Assembly (NCBI GenBank): GCA_015680905.1
Contig: CM027378.1
Location: forward strand, 75,359,501 to 75,423,500
Origin: Coptis chinensis
Taxonomy: Eukaryota; Streptophyta; Magnoliopsida; Ranunculales; Ranunculaceae
Direction: 5' to 3'
DNA: 64,000 bases
How positions within the stretch are numbered: position 1 is the first letter of the stretch; every line of letters begins with the position of its first letter. The translations under genes were made by a program, and so were the position numbers. The notes beneath the pieces were generated by a model. The model had not been told where the DNA came from and did not search any database. It saw nothing but the letters and a program-made list of their open reading frames with translations. Below, in pieces: positions 33,112-44,753 of this stretch.

Positions 33112-36100
33112 TAGGGTTGTTAATGGGCCGGGCCAGGCCCAAAACCCGACCAAGTCCAATCCAATAAATTAGGACCTAGACTTCAAAATATGTCCGAAAC
33201 GCAAGGTCTGGCCCAAAGCAGGTCCGATCTAATAAGCTATTGGACCAGTTCTGGACTCACCATGTTCGAACCCGATAAGGGCCCGGTCCGAACTTAGATA
33301 TAATGTAGTGCAAAAAATATATTAACCTAGCCCATTAAGATGCCACCATTAATAATTACCCAACTAGAAGTCTAGAATCCTCCACCAACGTTGAGAATTG
33401 AGATGGCTTCTTCTTCTTCTTCCAATGTAAACCATTTCCTATTCCAAGATAATGATCTTCATCCAAGAAATACTAATAAACCCAACTACTTGATTGTCAA
33501 AAACTATACCTATAAATACATAAGAGATGTGAGAAAGGTTCATCATTACCAATTGTCAACTTATCCAGTGAAGATTTATTTTCTTCAATCCCTACAAGGT
33601 ATTCTTCTTCAACTTCGTTCAATAATTACAAAAATATTTCTTCCATATCTGTAATTCTTTGTGACTTTGTATGTATTAGTGACTTCGAGTTTTTTGTTTT
33701 GAATTTATATCTTGCAGAAGAACATGGCTGAAATTCAACAGGAACCAATTGAAGTTGATGTCGTCAACCCTTCTCCAATTGAACGCAAGCTAAGGTCAAA
33801 CATTTGGCAAAAGTTTAAGAAGGTGAAAGGTAACAATGGTGAGCAGTGGGCTTTCTGTAACCTTTGTAATAAACGATTTACAGGTGCGAGCACTAGTGGT
33901 ACTACGCATTTGAAAAGGCATTTGACAAAATGCCCGAGGAAAATATCTGTAGATGTTGGTCAACAGATGTTGTCTACTGTAGCAAATGCTCAAGACAAGT
34001 CTGTCATTATAAAAAAATTGGAAGTTTAATCAAGAAAGAAGTCGATTAGACTTGGTTCGTGCAATTCTGAAACATGAATACCCATTTAACATGGTTGAGC
34101 ATAAGTTTTTTAGGATATTTCTTAAAAACTTGCAACCTTTGTTTTATGTCGTCTTGCGAAACACAATAAAAAATTATATAATGAAATTTGTTAGGATTGA
34201 AAAAGAGAAGCTTTATCGTCAGTTTGATAGTCTCGCTTCTCGAATTAATCTTACCACATATATGTGGACGAGCGGGCAAAATGATGGGTATCTATGTTTG
34301 ACAGCGCATTATGTTGATGTTGAGTGGAATTTGCAAAAGAAAATTATTAATTTTGTAATGGTAGGTGATTCTCCGAATGCTGAAACACTTTATAGGGTTG
34401 TTTAAAGGTGTTTATTAGATTGGAATATTGACAAGAAGATTTCTACTATAATAGTAGATAATTGTTCTACCAATGACTCTATGATCTCTAAGCTTAAGGT
34501 TTCAATTGGTCAAGATGAAAACCTCCTTTTGAATGGGGATGTTTTTCATATCCGTTGTTGTGCACATATTCTGAACTTAATTGTGCAAGATGGATTGAGT
34601 GTGATCAAGCATGTCTTAGTGAAAATAAGAGAAAGTGTAAAGTATATCCGAGCTTCACCTGTGAGAAAGCAAAGATGGGAGGCAACAATTGGTCAATTAA
34701 AATTTCAAGGGAACAAGGGTGTTAGCTATGATGTTCCGACAAGGTGGAACTCAACTTACCTTATGCTCGAATCTGCACTTGAATACAAGGATGCATTTTC
34801 TCGTTTGGAGCAGGCCGATAACGATTATAAGGTGATAAACCTTCTTCCAAGATTAATAAGTAATTTGCATTTTAAATTACTTATTTTTATGTAAATAACT
34901 AATTGAGCCTTTAATTTATATACCTTGTAGGCAGCGCGCACCATCAAAAGAAGATTGGGTGATGGCAAAAGTTATTTGTGATATTTTGAAGAACTTCTGT
35001 GATACTTCAAATTTATTTTTCAGGTACAACATTTTTAGTATGTTCAACTTTTGCTAAATAGAAACATGGAGTAACTAACACTCATGTCTATTATGCATCT
35101 AAAGGTACTCAATATCCGACTGCAAATCAGTATTTTCCTGAGGTAGTTGATATCCATTTAAAGCTGATTGGGTGGTCGGAAAGTGACAATTCAATTGTAA
35201 GCACCATGGCTGAAAAGATGAAGACAAAGTTTGATAAGTACTGGTCTGTTTGCAATCTGGTTTTGGCTATTGCAGTTGTTTTAGATCCTCGTTTTAAGTT
35301 GAAGATAGTCGAGTACTACTTCAATTTGATCTATGGTTTTGATTCTTACACTCATTTTATGAGGATTCGAGATGGACTTTTTGATATTTACTCTTACTAT
35401 GAGAGAACTTTTCCATCTAGTTCTTCCTTGAATGTCAATGTTGGTACTAGTTCTGGCAGCTCATCATATGATATTAGGAGTACTAGTCAGGAGAAGCTCA
35501 AGGCCTTTGATAGTTGGTACAACAATGGGGTTTCTATTGGACAAAATAGAAAATCAGATTTGGACTTGTACCTAGAAGAGCCAATCTTTCCAAGGGTGGA
35601 AAACTTTGACATTTTAGTTTGGTGGAAAGCGAATGCACCTAAATATCCCACACTGGCAAAGATGGCTCGTGACATTTTGATGATTCCAGTTTCAACTATG
35701 GCATCTGAATCAACTTTTAGCACAAGTGGCAGGGTGCTTGATCAATATCGGAGTTCTATGCTTCCTGAAACTGTGGAGGCTTTGATTTGTGGACAAGATT
35801 GGGTGCAGGCTGAAGAAATGGGTAATATATTGTTATCTAAAATACTCATTTCTTTTATATTACCGTAGATGTTACTGATTCATCCTTATTCTTATTCTTT
35901 AGATGTTGGCACTTGTTCTTCTAGTGGTGGAATCACCAATGAAACCAATCCAAATGCTCCTATTTCATCTAATCAGGTGAGAGTATTAGAAGTTATATGA
36001 AACTTTACTTTGATTCTATTCCTTTTTGGAGAGTATTCAAAGTAGTGATTCATTTAAAATTTTGCAGGTTTAACTCAAGGATGTTGGAGTATGCTGGATG

Positions 36101-36710
36101 CAATTTTTGAAGGTTATTGTTGTTGTTGCACTGTTTGGAGTTGAAGTCTATTTTAATGCATTTTCTAGCTTAGAATTTGTAGGAGGAAGTTTTTTGTTTG
36201 TTGTTTTGCTTGTTTTTTTTTCTCTCTTTCTTCAAGTTCGAAAGCTAAGTGATGGAATGGTATTTTGTGGACCAAGGATTCCTGTTCAGAAGTATTTAGA
36301 ATCCACTTGATACTTTGTTGTTTATTGTGGGGAGGACCTATCCCAGTTGTTAGGTCCAGTTATTTTCTTATGGAATGTATGCAATTTCCGTTTAGCTTGT
36401 TTCCATTTTTCTTGTGCAAAATGAATGAATGAATATCAATTTTATATAGTTAAAAAAAATCATATTCCCATTTATTATTTTATTTTATGTCCTTAATATA
36501 TAGTTGTGTTTTTCTGGATCTTCATGAAATGAATCAAGTGAGGGTTTTCGGGCTGGTCGGATTCAGGCCGGACTTGCACATTAGCCAATCGGGCTCGGCC
36601 AGTTTTGGACTCCCAAAAAATATTCTCTAGTTGGGCCGGGCCTGAACACATAACAGGCCGGACCTAGACTTATATAGGTCCGGCTCGAATCCGGCCCGTT
36701 GACAGCCCTA
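33112..36710 (+). mobile_element. hAT transposon, full length, transposase broken
   Basis: 3,599 bp bounded by TAGGGTTGTTAATGGGCC and GGCCCGTTGACAGCCCTA (inverted repeats with two mismatches) and flanked by an 8-bp target duplication GTTTATAT (33104-33111) / GTCTATAT (36711-36718). It encodes an Ac-like hAT transposase with BED finger and C-terminal dimerisation domain. The subterminal regions repeat GGGCCGG / CCGGCCC words. It is inserted inside the LARD-like element. Stops, a frameshift and a lost catalytic Asp indicate it cannot move by itself. Confidence 0.93.
33724..36074 (+). pseudogene. hAT transposase (BED zinc finger, RICESLEEPER-like)
   Basis: Start ATG 33724 (MAEIQQEPIEVD). BED finger at 33800-33950: WAFCNLCNKRF followed by THLKRHLTKC (C2...H...H/C). 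A frameshift near 34020 leads to the next frame (34052-34405) with LQPLFYVVLRNTIK and the RNase H-like fold start LTTYMWTS, where the first catalytic Asp of the TTDxWTS motif is Tyr. A stop at 34403 precedes CLLDWNIDKKISTIIVDNCS (second catalytic Asp present), then RCCAHILNLIVQDGL and VPTRWNSTYLML. An intron near 34885-34930 and another at 35024-35104 separate further exons. 35105-35820 carries VVLDPRFKL and the hAT dimerisation domain (ARDILMIPVSTMASESTFST) with the Glu. A last short exon runs 35903-35977. It would excise and insert the element; it is inactive here. Confidence 0.92.
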
Positions 36711-36718
36711 GTCTATAT

Positions 36719-37415
36719 TGGTCACAAGTGATATATCTGTTTCGGCTCCAAGTGATTTTTCTATATTAGCTCCAAATTAGTGACCTATATATCGGACTCG
36801 AAATATTGACCCCAAGAGTTTGGTCGAGATGGGCTACAGGTTACTGCTTCATTTTGTCCTCAAGTGATCACCTCTAAATCGGTAATGAAAAATCAGCCCA
36901 CGCTAGCTACTGGTCTACTGGACCTCAGGCCTTGGCTATGAAAAATTGATTTTTTGACTCCAACGACTACAAGTGATCAATTTCGATACCCAGTATCAAA
37001 ATATTAAACTTATATTAGATTTCCATTATATCGGCTTTCCTTTAATAGATCCTTCTTCTCAAGCAACCTTAAATTTTGATTTCTAAATAGGAGTGTCCAA
37101 AGAAGGAAGTCCAGTATCGCTCATCTCCACCTTCAAGTATACATCGAATTTGAAATTCCTTTGTTTTTTGTGAACTCATCGATATTCACTTCTATAGCTC
37201 ATCTCGTATATTCACACCCAATCTATTATTTAACCTTCTTTTTCTCTTAATATCCGCCATTTTAAGTATTCAACTGATTTCCGACATCCACCTCCCGAAA
37301 CCGATGGACACTACCGAAAACGCGGTCTTGATGATCTTTCCAGTTAATCCAATATGTTCAAAGTTCATGTAACTCCACCAATCTCATAAAAAATTTCACC
37401 AGAAACATTAGTCCC
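36719..37415. other. LARD internal region, part 2: no gene
   Basis: Continuation of the LARD-like internal DNA between hAT and Tat insertions, with repeated CAAGTGAT and TATCGG words (CACAAGTGAT, TCCAAGTGAT, CTCAAGTGATC). Ends with the GTCCC target duplication of the Tat element (37411-37415). Confidence 0.6.
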
Positions 37416-38034
37416 TGTGAGAGAGTAATATTCACATCTAATGAATATCAGGCGCGCGTCCAGTATAAGCAGAAATATCCTACCGACTTCATGTCCTCGT
37501 CCTTCGAGCTCACTTCATAAGCAACTCGCCTCATGTAGGTGGTCCACTTTAGCTCGTACTACAAGCAACGACATCATCACCCGATCTAAGATGTTCGTCC
37601 TACTAGCTCGCTCCAGAAGGACGTAGATCGCACGGACGAACTCACGCAGAACGCTTCATCTCATGACATCATCCCTTATCCAGATGCAATCATTACCAAA
37701 GCCATACTTATACAATCCATTACCACAAATTACGAACAACTGTAACCACTCCCCATCATTACGAAATTCCTACCAACACCATCCATACACTCCTTCTCAA
37801 TCTCATCCATACATCTATGCTTGTCAGTACACGTGTTGGTTGGATCCTCACGTTCAACAGCTATAAATACCATCTGTATGAACTACGCCAGACCTGATTC
37901 TACTCTCCCCTAGAAGTGAGAGATAGATACGTAGGCAGTTAGCTCAGAACGAACTCGGTCTTTCCAATCTATTATCCCCATCTCATCCACCCTAATCACA
38001 TATTGTAAAACTCAAACTAAATAACACCTTTACA
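37416..38034 (+). repeat. 5' LTR of Tat element
   Basis: 619 bp, TGTGAGAGAGTAATATTCAC ... ACACCTTTACA. TATAAATA box at 37862-37869. Followed directly by TTTGCGCCGTCTGTGG, a primer-binding-site-like sequence. Confidence 0.93.
37862..37869 (+). promoter_or_regulatory. TATA box of Tat 5' LTR
   Basis: TATAAATA, conserved at the same place in the 3' LTR (49870-49877), so transcription would start near 37895 and R-U5 would be ~140 bp. Confidence 0.6.
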
Positions 38035-38050
38035 TTTGCGCCGTCTGTGG
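38035..38050 (+). other. Primer-binding site of Tat element
   Basis: TTTGCGCCGTCTGTGG immediately follows the LTR. Related Ty3/gypsy elements have TGGCGCC here, complementary to a tRNA 3' end; one G appears lost or changed. I do not assign the tRNA. Confidence 0.6.
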
Positions 38051-38122
38051 TCTCGATTTCTTGAGAAACTTTCGCAACTTTCACAAATCACTCAATAAGA
38101 AAACTCCTCAAGCCCATGAAAC

Positions 38123-39447
38123 ATGGTAAGCCTTAAAGCTAAAATCCAAAGCTTAGCAAGTCAACTAGGTACAATGAACGAGCACATCACCCTGCTTAGG
38201 CAGAAGAATATTGCATTACAAGCACAAGTGGACGAGCAAAATCCACCTGGTGCCTTAGCAGAAGACGGTATCAACGAAGTTAATCAGCAGATTAACTAGC
38301 TGTCACAAAGAATCGATCAGAGTGCAGTCAAGAAGGACGTCACTCAGATCATTTAGAAGATGCTAAAGACGTACCGGGCGTCCCCTTTCAATGCTGAGGT
38401 ACTCAGTAAACCTTCCCATCTGGATTTCATCCAACCACGCTTTGCAATGTACGATGGCAGCACATGTCCCGGTAAACACGTGGCTCACTACATTCAAAGC
38501 CTCGCACTCTATAGTGCCTAGGAGTTCGACCATCTCCACTGCCGTTTGTTTCCTGCCAGCCTGAAAGATGGCGCTCTCGATTTGTTCTTTTCACTCGAGC
38601 AAGACTCGATAAAGAACTTCGAGAATCTCACCGATCTATTAGCTAGCCCGTACGTACACAACAGGCGTAAAAAAGCAGACCTAGATTCACTTTTCCAGTT
38701 CTCATTAGGCAAAGATGAAACCATCCGTGCCTTCTTAGGTCGCTTCAAAACCGAACTGCTATGCATGGAAGCGGCCTCAAAGAGTCATTTGCCACATTGG
38801 CATTCACCAGTGCCTGCCGTGTACGCAACACAACGCTCTCTAGATCGCTCTTGAAAGAACGTCCAGAAACTTTATTTGAGCTGTATGCTCGAGTAGACAA
38901 GTATATCAAGTTGCAAGAAGGCCTGAAACGTGAATGCCTAATAGAAGAAAAACAAGTGGCAGCAATCTCTAAAGACGCCCAACCTTCAAAAAAACGACCC
39001 AGACAACAAGGACAAAAGTCTGGAAACAGAACTCCCAACAGCCGAGAGTTTGCTGTACTCACCCGATCTCCCAGTTACATACTCGAAAAGATCAAGAAAG
39101 CTGCCTATTATTGACCTGAAGTGCGGCAGCCAGAGGATCGACCAGGCAAGCCCTATTGTACCTTCCATAGAGCAAAATGTCATGATACCAACGAGTGCTG
39201 GGGGCTCAAACACTACCTCCAAGACCTCGTCGAGTTGGGTCATATCAAGCATTATACCAATATTGCCGATGGCGACCTACGCCATAAGCTCATGGCTCAC
39301 AGAGAGCGTAGCAGATCTCCAGCTCTCCACAATGGTCAAGCTCGCTACCGTAGCAGAGGACGCCCCAACGACCATTCCCATCATGACCGTCATCAACACT
39401 CATCTGACAGAGATTACGATAGGACGATCAACATGATCACGTTCTAA
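38123..39447 (+). pseudogene. gag of Tat element
   Basis: Start ATG 38123 (MVSLKAKIQSLASQLG), a coiled-coil-like N terminus. Capsid part: FIQPRFAMYDGSTCPGKHVAHY, DGALDLFFSLEQDSIKNFENL, KADLDSLFQFSLGKDETIRAFLGRF, then after a frameshift near 38770 LKERPETLFELYARVDKYIKL. The nucleocapsid-like finger is YCTFHRAKCHDTNECWGLKHYL (C-x3-H type, about 39160-39215), followed by an Arg/Ser/His-rich tail to 39447. In-frame stops occur near 38298, 38354, 38518, 39113 and 39446. It would form the cytoplasmic particle. The order and finger are typical of Tat gag. Confidence 0.85.
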
Positions 39448-39529
39448 GATGATTATGTTACATCCACTAAAGAAAAAAGGAGATACGTATGCGCTCTCTA
39501 GGAAGTCTACCAGTTCTCCTCCCAGGCAG

Positions 39530-40257
39530 CACCTGCCCCACGCAGTTCAGGTCGCAGTTCAGGCGACATAACTTTCACGGAGGCCGACCTCAACAAGGTT
39601 TGCCTCCCCCATAATGATGCCCTAGTTGTCCACGTCAAAATCAGCGACTAGACAGTCAAACGTGTCCTGGTAGACCCAGGTAGTTCATGTGATATCTTGT
39701 TCTATCAGACCATCAAAGAGATGCACCTACCCAGATCGATCTTCATAGATCCAATAGCCCCTCTCTATGGATTCAATGGCTCTCAAGCTGATCCAATTGG
39801 CGACATCATACTCCCCGTCTCCGTTAGATCTCAAGAAGTCAAGGTCAGCATCACCACGCGATTCAGCGTTTTGGACATCCACTTGTCCTACAATGCCATC
39901 CTAGGACGTCGCTGGATCCATCAAATGCAAGCAATACCATCAACACTCCATCAGGTACTCCGCTTTCCCGGCCCCAGAGGTATGATGGAGCTTTGCAGTA
40001 ACCAGCTCGAGGCTTACCACTGCAATCAAATCTTCTCAGCGAACAAACCTGCTGGGGCTTCCATCCGAACCAAGAGCGAGCTCACCAGCACCACAATGGC
40101 CAAAGGCTTAATCGTTGAGGTCAAACCCAAAACGTCTAAGGAGAGCATTAGGGGCTTTGTCAAAATAGTCACTCCACCAGTCAGGACCCCAGAGGTTGCC
40201 CCAGCCCCTGTTACTCCACGGTCGGGGACCCCAGAGGTCGCACTCAGTTTGTCATGA
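39530..40257 (+). pseudogene. Aspartic protease of Tat element
   Basis: DITFTEADLNKVCLPHNDALVV leads into KRVLVDPGSSCDILFYQ (about 39660-39705), the protease active site in the DPGSS form frequent in Tat elements; YNAILGRRWIHQMQAIPSTLH near 39890-39945 is the second conserved block. A stop lies just before the active-site strand (about 39650). A Pro/Thr-rich linker with repeated TPEVA motifs follows (40180-40330). It would mature Gag-Pol. Confidence 0.85.
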
Positions 40258-40440
40258 CCACGTGAGGTCGATCAGCCCCCGTCATTCATAACCACAGAGG
40301 TCACACCAACTCCTGTTGCCAAGACCTCCATTCCTCAGATCAACAAAGCATCACCCACGACTAGCTCCACTAAGGTCGCTTTAGATTCTAAAGCAACAAT
40401 TCAAACTGAAGAAAAGGAGCGAGTGAACCTAGGGACTGAA

Positions 40441-41373
40441 GACGATCCCAAGTTTGTCTAAGTAGGGGCTAACCTTGACCCTACTATCAAGGCACAGCTT
40501 GTAAACTTTTTATCATTGAATAAAGACGTTTTCGCTTGGTCGTACATCGATGTACCTAGTATAGATCCTAATATTGCAAGTCATAATTTAAATGCTAGGC
40601 CAGTCCGTCAGCGACCTAGGAAGATATCCCTGAGATTTCAAAAAGCAATTAATGATGAGGTCGATAAACTCGGAAAAATAGGCTTCATCAAAAAGGTAGA
40701 CTACTCAGAGTGGATCGCTAACATAGTAGCAGTCCCAAAAAAGAACGGTACAGTTCGCCTTTGCATAGACTTCACCAATCTCAACTAAGAAATACATAAG
40801 GATAGTTTCCCCTTGCTAAGAATCGATCGACTCGTGGACCAGACCTGCAGCCACGAGCTCCTGTCATTTATGGATGCATACAGTGGATACAACCAGATCC
40901 CACTAGCCAAAGAAGACCAAGAGAAAACTTCATTCATCACAGAGCAAGGGATCTACTGCTATAACGTCCTCCCGTCCGACCTCAAGAACGCTAGCGCGAC
41001 TTACTAATGGATTGTCACTAACATGTTCCAGGACATGTTAGGGGACATTATGGAAGTCTATATAGATGACATGGTGGTCAAGAGCAAGAAAGCGGTTGAT
41101 CATATCACTCACCTCGAGCAGGCGTTCTCCAGATTACGCCGAACTCAGATGAAGCTGAATCTCGAAAAATGCCTTTTTAGAGCATCCTCCGGGAAATTTC
41201 TTGGGTATCAGGTATCACAACGAGGAATTGAGGCCAATCCAGACCAGATCCGAGCGTTCTTGGAAATGCCCGATCCAAAGACAAAGAAGCAAATACATAA
41301 ACTATCAAGAATGGTGGAAGCTCTCAACCAATTCATATCAAGGGCGTCAGACAAATGCCGACCTTTCCTGTAA
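40441..41373 (+). pseudogene. Reverse transcriptase of Tat element
   Basis: DVFAWSYIDVPSIDPNIASH begins the domain; QRPRKISLRFQKAINDEVDKL, WIANIVAVPKKNGTVRLCID, FTNLN-stop (40786), FPLLRIDRLVDQT, LSFMDAYSGYNQI follow. The catalytic motif is EVYIDDMVVKS (about 41050-41082), the YIDD variant. KLNLEKCLF and FLGYQVSQRGIEANPDQI complete the domain. Stops at 40786, 41005 and 41371 interrupt it. Catalytic aspartates are intact. Confidence 0.9.
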
Positions 41374-41871
41374 CTTCTCAAAAAAAGGGAACAATTCTCA
41401 TGGAGCGACCAATGCTAGCAAGGGTTCTCTACTCTAAAAGATTACCTGACAACACCACCTGTCCTAGCAAAACCAACAGATGGTGAAACATTGGGGCTCT
41501 ACCTCGCGGTCTCTGACTTTGCTATCAGTTCAGTTCTCTTCAAAGAGGACCAAGGATCAGAAAAGCCGATCTACTTCACAAGCAAGGTGCTAACACCAGC
41601 TAAAAAGAACTACTCTTACATTGAAAAAGCAATACTCGCATTGCTATACTCTACAAGGAAGTTTAGGCCTTATTTTCAAGCACATCCACTTAAAGTACTC
41701 ACAAACCTCCCACTGAAGAAGATCCTTCTTAAAGACAACAAGACAACTCATATGGCTGTATGGGCAGAAGAACTCGATGAACATCACATCGAGTTCGTCC
41801 CGTACACTTCTCAGAAAGGACAGGTCGTTGCTGACTTTCTAGCAGACTTTCCTGTTGATAACCTGAATTAG
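41374..41871 (+). pseudogene. First (retroviral-type) RNase H of Tat element, catalytic Asp lost
   Basis: GLYLAVSDFAISSVLFKED, then KPIYFTSKVLTPAKKNYSYIEKAILAL. Compared with the CDASDFAI block of the Athila-like copy at 8660, the catalytic Asp aligns with Ala in LAVSDFAI. In the Tat lineage this first RNase H is known to be degenerate and accompanied by a second, archaeal-like one, as found next. Ends at the stop 41869-41871. Confidence 0.85.
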
Positions 41872-41904
41872 GAGCTAGAAACAGATATCACATCCACCAA
41901 ACAG

Positions 41905-42320
41905 CCAGACAAGTTAGCCTGGTCACTCTTTGTGGATGGTTCTAGCAATCCCGGAGAAAACGGGATCGGAGTCGTCCTAGTGTCACCAGATGGCACTATG
42001 GTTGAGAAAGCAGTTCGCATCGATTTCGCGACCTTTAACAATGAGGCAGAGTACGAAGCTCTAATTATGGGACTTAGAACAGCACTACAGCTCGGTGTCC
42101 AGGAGCTAAAAGTCTTTAGTGACTCGCAACTAGTTGTTCGCCAGATTGCTAAATAGTACACTACCCATAAAGGTAACCTTTCTAAATACCTTCAAGTTGT
42201 TTATCAGTTACTTCCTTCTTTCAAGAAAGCCACCATACACCATTTCTTGCGTGATGAGAATCGCCACGCAGACAGTTTAGCTTATCTTGCTACTCAAACA
42301 CCGAATTGCTCCTCTAGACA
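41905..42320 (+). pseudogene. Second, archaeal-type RNase H of Tat element
   Basis: WSLFVDGSSNPGENGIGVVL carries the first catalytic Asp; FNNEAEYEALIMGLRTAL the Glu; LKVFSDSQLVVRQIAK the second Asp; after a stop at 42154 where Glu or Gln would be usual, DENRHADSLAYLATQ gives the last Asp. All four catalytic positions remain. This domain marks the Tat lineage and presumably supplies the RNA-degrading activity lost from the first domain. Confidence 0.9.
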
Positions 42321-42499
42321 ATTACTCATCGAAGTAATTGACCAACTTGCTTACCAAGCTGAGCACATCCTAGAAATCAGCGGCCTATGCCAACTCTCTG
42401 ACATTCAGATGAGTCAAACATAGATGTAGCCCATCATAGAGTACATCCAACATGGTACAACCCCAGAAGACCGTATCAAAGCCAAACAAGTTTAATATC

Positions 42500-43641
42500 A
42501 GGCACGTCGTTACTGCCTGGTCAACAACAAACTATTCAGAAAGTCTGCTGGCGGACCTCACTTGAGGTGCATAAGCCCAGAACAAGGTCAGCTGATTTTT
42601 GCAGAAATCCATGAGGACGAATGCGGGAACCATGCTAGAGGTCGCTCCTTGGCTCACAAAGCGATCTCCCAAAGGTACTTCTGGCCACGAATGCAGGTCG
42701 ACGCCAAGAAGTACGTAATGAAATACCTCAAATGCCAAACATTTGGCCACAATATCATCCAGTCCGCTTGCAAATTGATCAATATTGCCAGCCCTTGGCC
42801 ATTTCACATGTGGGGCTGGGATATCATGGGACTATTCTTCCTGTAGAAAAGCACCGGATTTTGATTCGTCCTTGCTGCCACTGATTACTTCACTAAGTGG
42901 GTGGAAGCGGTCCCCTTAGCTCATGTCAAAGAATCACACGTCAGAAACTTTATTTGGACACACATCATCACCATATTTGGTCTACCCAACACACTAGTGA
43001 TGGACAATGGCTCCCAGTTCAAGAGAAAAACAATCAAAGAGTTTCTGGCAAAGTGAAAGATCGTTCATGTATTTTCCACTCCCCAGTATGCCTAAAGCAA
43101 TGGCCAAGCCGAGGCCATCAACAAAGCGATTCTGGAAAATTTGAAGAAGAAGATTGAAAAGAACAAAAGCCAATGGCCGAATCAGTTGGAGAACATCCTA
43201 TGGGCTCACTGAACTACAGCTCGCTCTAGCACATGAGAGTCACCATTTTCACTATGCTATAACACAGAGGCCATTATTCCTACTGAACTGACAGTCACAA
43301 CGACTCGGTCCGAGATCGTCGAATCAGGACAGAACGACTCCATTCTCGCTAGAGAAGTCGACTTACTTGAAGAACGCCACGACCTAGCAGCCATCAGAGT
43401 GGTAGCTTATCATCAGACTCTAAAGAAGTCATACAATAAGCGAGTCAATCCTTGATCTTTTCAACCTGGCGACCTAGTTCTGAAAAAGACTCAAGAGGAC
43501 TCTAAACTAGCACTAACATGGGAGGGCCCTTACATAGTAGAACGAGTCGTAGACAATGGAGCATACTGGATCAAGACCCAAAAGGGGAAAGCATTACCAC
43601 TTCCTTGGAACACTTATTTGTTAAAGAAATTTTATCAATAA
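42500..43641 (+). pseudogene. Integrase of Tat element
   Basis: Zinc finger part: IHEDECGNHARGRSLAHKAIS (H..H) and KYLKCQTFGH, in which the first Cys of CxxC is Tyr. DDE core: WGWDIMGLFFL (first Asp, ~42810), LVMDNGSQFKRKTIKEF (second Asp, ~43005), SNGQAEAINKAILENLKKKI (Glu, ~43100). C terminus: YNKRVNP-stop-SFQPGDLVLKK, LALTWEGPYIVERVVDNGAYW, LPLPWNTYLLKKFYQ, ending at 43639-43641. At least six stops are present, most at Arg (CGA to TGA), Gln or Gly codons. The gene is dead but fully alignable. Confidence 0.9.
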
Positions 43642-43826
43642 AAGTGTCATGTGTTAGAATCCATACTCTTATTTACTGCAAATCTATGTATACTTTATTT
43701 ATGGATATCATTACAACCTGCTCCGTTCAAGTTCACCAACAGATGTGGAGCTCGCTCTAAAAAAGCCACCAGCGTATGCGAACTAAAAACACTCTCATGA
43801 GTTCAAACGTTCTCAAGTATGCTTCC

Positions 43827-44400
43827 TTAAGCTAACACGCTCACTTGAGCTTCCAGGCTCCTTATCCTCTACAGCTCTTACTAGTTGATGACCTACAACT
43901 CTAGGCTCAACTCAGTGAGAACGCTCTCTGCGAGCAACACGCATTCTTAAGCTAACACGCTCACTTAAGCTACCAGGCTCCTTAGCCTCTACAATTCTTA
44001 CTAGTTGATGACCTACAACTCTAGGCTCAACTCAGCGAGAACGTTCTTCGCGAGCAATACGTTTTCTTAAGCTAACACGCTCACTCGAGCTCATAGGCTT
44101 CTTAGCCTATACAGTTCTTACTAGTTGATGACCTATAACTCTAGGATCAACTCAGGGAGAACGCTCTCCGCGAGCAACCCGCTTTCTTAAATTAACACGC
44201 TCACTTGAGCTCATAGGCTTCTTAGCCTTTACAGTTCTTACTAGTTGATGACCTACAACTCTAGGCTTAACTCAGCGAGAACGCTCTCCGCGAGCAACAC
44301 GCTTTCGTAAGCTAACACGCTCACTCGAGCTCCCACGCTTCTTAGCCCCTACATTTCGTATTTGTTGTAGACTTACAACCTTAGGCTGCGACGACGAAAT
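43827..44400 (+). repeat. Tandem array, exact 120-bp period, ~4.8 copies
   Basis: TTAAGCTAACACGCTCACTT starts units at 43827, 43947, 44067, 44187 and 44307 (the last begins GTAAGC), exactly 120 bp apart with no indels. Each unit also contains TTACTAGTTGATGACCTA and GAGAACGCTCTCCGCGAGCA. The last unit diverges in its second half. Location is the untranslated region between integrase and the antisense ORF of the Tat element. Confidence 0.95.
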
Positions 44401-44753
44401 GACAAAACAATATGTACAAGCACTTAGACATAAGCAAAATAAGTGCATTCCATAACATCTACAATTTGAACTGCCTGAACAAACTCAGGAAACTAGCTCA
44501 TAAATCCACCGATCTGCTGGGTCCCAGAAATCCAGATCGGTCTAGTTACAAGTTTTCGAAACTATCAAACTGCCACTTACGTGGAAACCAGTTCGTTCTG
44601 TATCTTTGTAACAATAAAGAAAGGCGAACATCCCAAGCAAGCCTAGGACACCAGTTCTATTGTTATGCAATCTCTTACAAAACTGAAAACAGACAAAGTA
44701 GTCAAAATGCTTCACAACTTACACCAAAGAAGAAGAAAATCCAACAACCATAG

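Noticed and set aside
43827-44400. CRISPR-like array
   Set aside because: The whole 120-bp unit repeats with no unique spacers, and the genome is a plant nuclear one.
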